DNA of 7,235 nt from Pseudobdellovibrionaceae bacterium (GTDB taxonomy: Bacteria; Bdellovibrionota; Bdellovibrionia; Bdellovibrionales; JAMPXM01): the NCBI GenBank assembly GCA_016791465.1, contig JAEUWE010000098.1, positions 1 to 7,235 of the forward strand, read 5' to 3'. The notes below the pieces were generated by a model. The model was not told where the DNA came from. It saw only the letters and a program-made list of their open reading frames with translations, and ran no database searches. Shown here one piece after another: positions 5,528 to 7,235 of this stretch (position 1 is the stretch's first letter; every line of letters begins with the position of its first letter). Position numbers and translations under genes: made by a program.

Positions 5528-6015
5528 TCTGGAGAGAATTCAATTCAACCGCTTTAGCGCACCTTGAGGTGTCGAGTCTTTGTGCAGAGCTCAGCGCTGA
5601 AAAGATTGAGCATCGAGTGATCGAAATTCTCCCTCTTGCAAGTGGCGCGTTGGCGCTTTTGCTTCTTGAACGAGGCCGTTCGGTACCGCTCCCCAATTGG
5701 CAAAGCTCGCTTCGTTCTCGAAGTTTGGTCGACGCACTGTACTCGCTGCAAGCTTCGGCGGTCGCAGACTCGGACAAAATCAGCGTGGCGGATATGGTGC
5801 GTGCTGACGAGCTTTTGGTATTTTGTGACCATGCGCTTGCCAGCGGTTGCGACATCCTTGACCTTCAGTTGCGTCGATCGGGAGCGGCTGGCGGTCTCGT
5901 GTTTTTGCGGGGGACCGAGGAGGTCTTCACTCAACTTGAGGCTTCGAACCAAAAGCGACTCAAGACTTTTGGCCGCATTCAGCTGTCAGGAGACTATCGT
6001 CGCTATTGGTTATAA
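5500..6015 (+). CDS. Uncharacterised protein with possible tandem BMC-shell-like segments
   Basis: This 171-residue soluble protein has no signal peptide or membrane span. I do not recognise it with certainty. Residues 16-60 (STALAHLEVSSL, helix AELSAEKIEHR, strands VIEILPL and ALALLLLERG) and residues 103-150 (helix LLVFCDHALASG, strands DILDLQL and GGLVFLRG, then EEVFTQLEA) both follow the strand-helix-strand-strand pattern of the BMC shell domain (Pfam PF00936 family). The match is by pattern only and could be coincidental. The ATG at 5500 is the only one in the frame after the stop at 5488; AGAGG precedes it by just one base, so translation may depend on the overlapping frame upstream. 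It is the only complete gene on the plus strand here and converges on the TPR gene, stop against stop. Coding status is likely; function is unknown. Confidence 0.6.
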   Translation: MRDLFDGILIWREFNSTALAHLEVSSLCAELSAEKIEHRVIEILPLASGALALLLLERGRSVPLPNWQSSLRSRSLVDALYSLQASAVADSDKISVADMVRADELLVFCDHALASGCDILDLQLRRSGAAGGLVFLRGTEEVFTQLEASNQKRLKTFGRIQLSGDYRRYWL

Positions 6016-7095
6016 GTTCGGTTGGCAGTTTGAAGAGATCGCGTCTTCAAAGCGACCTTGCCAGCGAAAATCGCTTCGTTGCCGAAGTTTTCCAAGCGCG
6101 GTTTGGAATTCGCGAACGGCTTTCGCCCGATCCATTTTGCAGATCGCGGTGAATCCGCGAATGCTTTCTTCCATCTTCTGAAGTTCGAAGGCTGATTGTG
6201 CAAATCCGAGCTGGGCGCGATAGCTTTTGGGATCAGCCTTGACTGCTGCCGTATACCACCGGAAGGCATCGACAAAGTTTTTCTTTTCGACGAAATATTC
6301 ACCGAGTGCTGTTTGGATTGGCTCAGAGCGCTTGATCTTCATAGCAGCAGAGATCAAAACTTTTTTGGCCTTGTCGGGTTCTCCGGTTTCGCGAAAAGTC
6401 GTCGCTAAATGAACGGGATTCGTCGGATTGCTGCGGTCTTTTTTTATCGCTTTATTGCAGGTTTCAATTGAGCGCTCATAAAAGGCATCGACGGTGAACA
6501 GGGCGCAGAGCTGGCTGAGCCACGGGCCTCGCTCGCCAAACCGTTTGATCATGTCGCTGATGAGATCGCGTGCTTCGGCGCGCGAGTCGGCTTTGACGAG
6601 TTCCTCAAGAAGGCCTTCGTAACCAGGTATGTATTTTGGAAAGGCCTCTTTCACTTTGTAGTATCCTTCGATTGCCTTCTCTCGCCGGCCCGCCCGTGAC
6701 TGGGCGCTGGCGAGCCAGGTTTGCAACTGCGGATCCTTGGGATAGCGGGCGATCGCAAGTTCAAGCGCTGCGACTTCGTCATTGAACCGAGTGAGCTTAC
6801 GGTATCCACGCGAGAGCAGAACCAAACCCGTTCGGCCGATTTTGTCCTTGTGGCTCGAGAGCGTCTCCACCATTTGTACATAATCACCACTGCGCTCATA
6901 GGCGATGGCAAGCTGGGCGCGTGCTTCTGCGCTGTTTGGATTGATCTCAAGTTCGCGTTTTCGGTAGTTGATATCGGCGGTCAGTGCGCTGGAGGTGGTC
7001 GGCGTCCCAGATTGAGACAACACAGCCGGAGAAAGAAGGAGTACAATGAGGCTTGCGCCAATTGGAGCCAGCCCTACATAAAAATGTCTCATCAT
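6010..7095 (-). CDS. Secreted TPR-repeat protein, TadD-like candidate
   Basis: This protein of 361 residues has an N-terminal signal peptide (hydrophobic core about 9-26, likely cleavage near AVLSQ) and is then almost wholly tetratricopeptide repeats. Clear TPR-like units start near residues 44, 88, 124, 190, 224, 258 and 292. There is no lipobox Cys, unlike TadD, the TPR lipoprotein of Tad systems. Four Cys (197, 213, 319, 357) could form disulfides in the periplasm. TPR proteins next to Tad loci usually scaffold assembly, so a TadD-like role is plausible but unproven. An ATG at 7122 adds nine residues but has no ribosome binding site; the ATG at 7095 has GGAG 11 bases upstream and gives a more typical signal peptide. 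It is outside the flp operon, with its stop codon adjacent to that of the opposing plus-strand gene. Confidence 0.85.
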   Translation of the reverse strand: MMRHFYVGLAPIGASLIVLLLSPAVLSQSGTPTTSSALTADINYRKRELEINPNSAEARAQLAIAYERSGDYVQMVETLSSHKDKIGRTGLVLLSRGYRKLTRFNDEVAALELAIARYPKDPQLQTWLASAQSRAGRREKAIEGYYKVKEAFPKYIPGYEGLLEELVKADSRAEARDLISDMIKRFGERGPWLSQLCALFTVDAFYERSIETCNKAIKKDRSNPTNPVHLATTFRETGEPDKAKKVLISAAMKIKRSEPIQTALGEYFVEKKNFVDAFRWYTAAVKADPKSYRAQLGFAQSAFELQKMEESIRGFTAICKMDRAKAVREFQTALGKLRQRSDFRWQGRFEDAISSNCQPNL

Positions 7096-7182
7096 CTGAG
7101 ACGGGACTCCGAAACGTATCATGAGGAATAGTGTGCCTGGTCCCGAGACACTTGAGAAGGGCCTAATATTGAGAGTCGGTTG

Positions 7183-7235
7183 ATGAATTTAACCAGGAAG
7201 ATCTATTTGCGAATCGGCGAACGGGGGCAGGCGAC
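7183..7235 (+). CDS. Start of a TadE-type prepilin gene (truncated by window edge)
   Basis: Seventeen complete codons from the ATG at 7183 read MNLTRKIYLRIGERGQA, with AC of the next codon (Thr) visible. A short basic leader followed by ERG|QAT is the usual beginning of TadE/TadG-like prepilins, where Glu would be expected at +5 just beyond the edge. GAGAG precedes the ATG by about 7 bases. It diverges from the TPR gene, with about 87 bases between the two starts; TAATAT at 7164-7169 could be a -10 element, but no convincing -35 is seen. The call rests on few residues. Confidence 0.5.
   Translation, partial: MNLTRKIYLRIGERGQA

Noticed and set aside
5403..5952. Minus-strand open frames opposite the plus-strand 171-residue gene
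   Set aside because: Ser/Arg/Thr-rich sequences without any domain and with no ribosome binding site; the plus-strand frame has the more protein-like hydrophobic pattern.
1..7235. CRISPR arrays, tRNA/rRNA genes, insertion sequences or long direct repeats
   Set aside because: Reading through both strands I saw no regularly spaced repeats, transposase motifs or RNA-gene signatures; the window is almost fully occupied by protein genes.

Overview
The window is most of a Tad/Flp (type IVb) pilus assembly locus, read almost entirely from the minus strand. It has moderate GC and tightly packed genes with many short overlaps. The combination of a GATEY-type Flp pilin, TadE-like minor prepilins, a CpaB/CpaC pair and a ParA-type ATPase without a receiver domain suggests a Gram-negative of the Bdellovibrio/deltaproteobacterial type. 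That taxonomic guess is inference; the window contains no rRNA or other phylogenetic marker.

Layout in minus-strand transcription order, from position 5280 leftward: the Flp pilin (5089-5280); a 73-residue single-span protein of unknown function (4858-5079); the TadV/CpaA prepilin peptidase (4337-4861); a short minor prepilin (4089-4340); two larger TadE/TadF-like minor prepilins (3406-4089 and 2895-3416); the SAF-domain protein CpaB/RcpC (1959-2885); the outer-membrane secretin CpaC/RcpA (393-1949); a hairpin in the only real gap (358-386); and the N-terminal third of a CpaE/TadZ-like ATPase that runs off the left edge (1-304). Genes up to the secretin overlap or lie about 9 bases apart, as expected for one operon. 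The motor and platform genes (tadA, tadB, tadC) are not seen and would be expected beyond the left edge.

Right of the pilin gene the orientation changes. A possible small gene (5339-5527) overlaps a 171-codon plus-strand gene (5500-6015). The latter has two segments that resemble the bacterial microcompartment (BMC) shell fold, although this is a weak, pattern-based reading. It converges on a minus-strand gene for a secreted TPR-repeat protein (6010-7095), with the two stop codons side by side. At the right edge a further plus-strand gene begins (7183 onward) whose first residues look like another TadE-type prepilin, diverging from the TPR gene.

How it would work, from knowledge of Tad systems: the inner-membrane peptidase TadV trims the Flp pilin and the minor prepilins. 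CpaB and the secretin form the periplasmic and outer-membrane conduit. The ParA-like ATPase localises the machine, and a TPR protein could help secretin assembly or peptidoglycan-side scaffolding. Sigma-28-like -10 boxes (CCGATAA) sit directly upstream of both the pilin gene and the ATPase gene, hinting that pilin and localisation factor are co-timed with motility genes.
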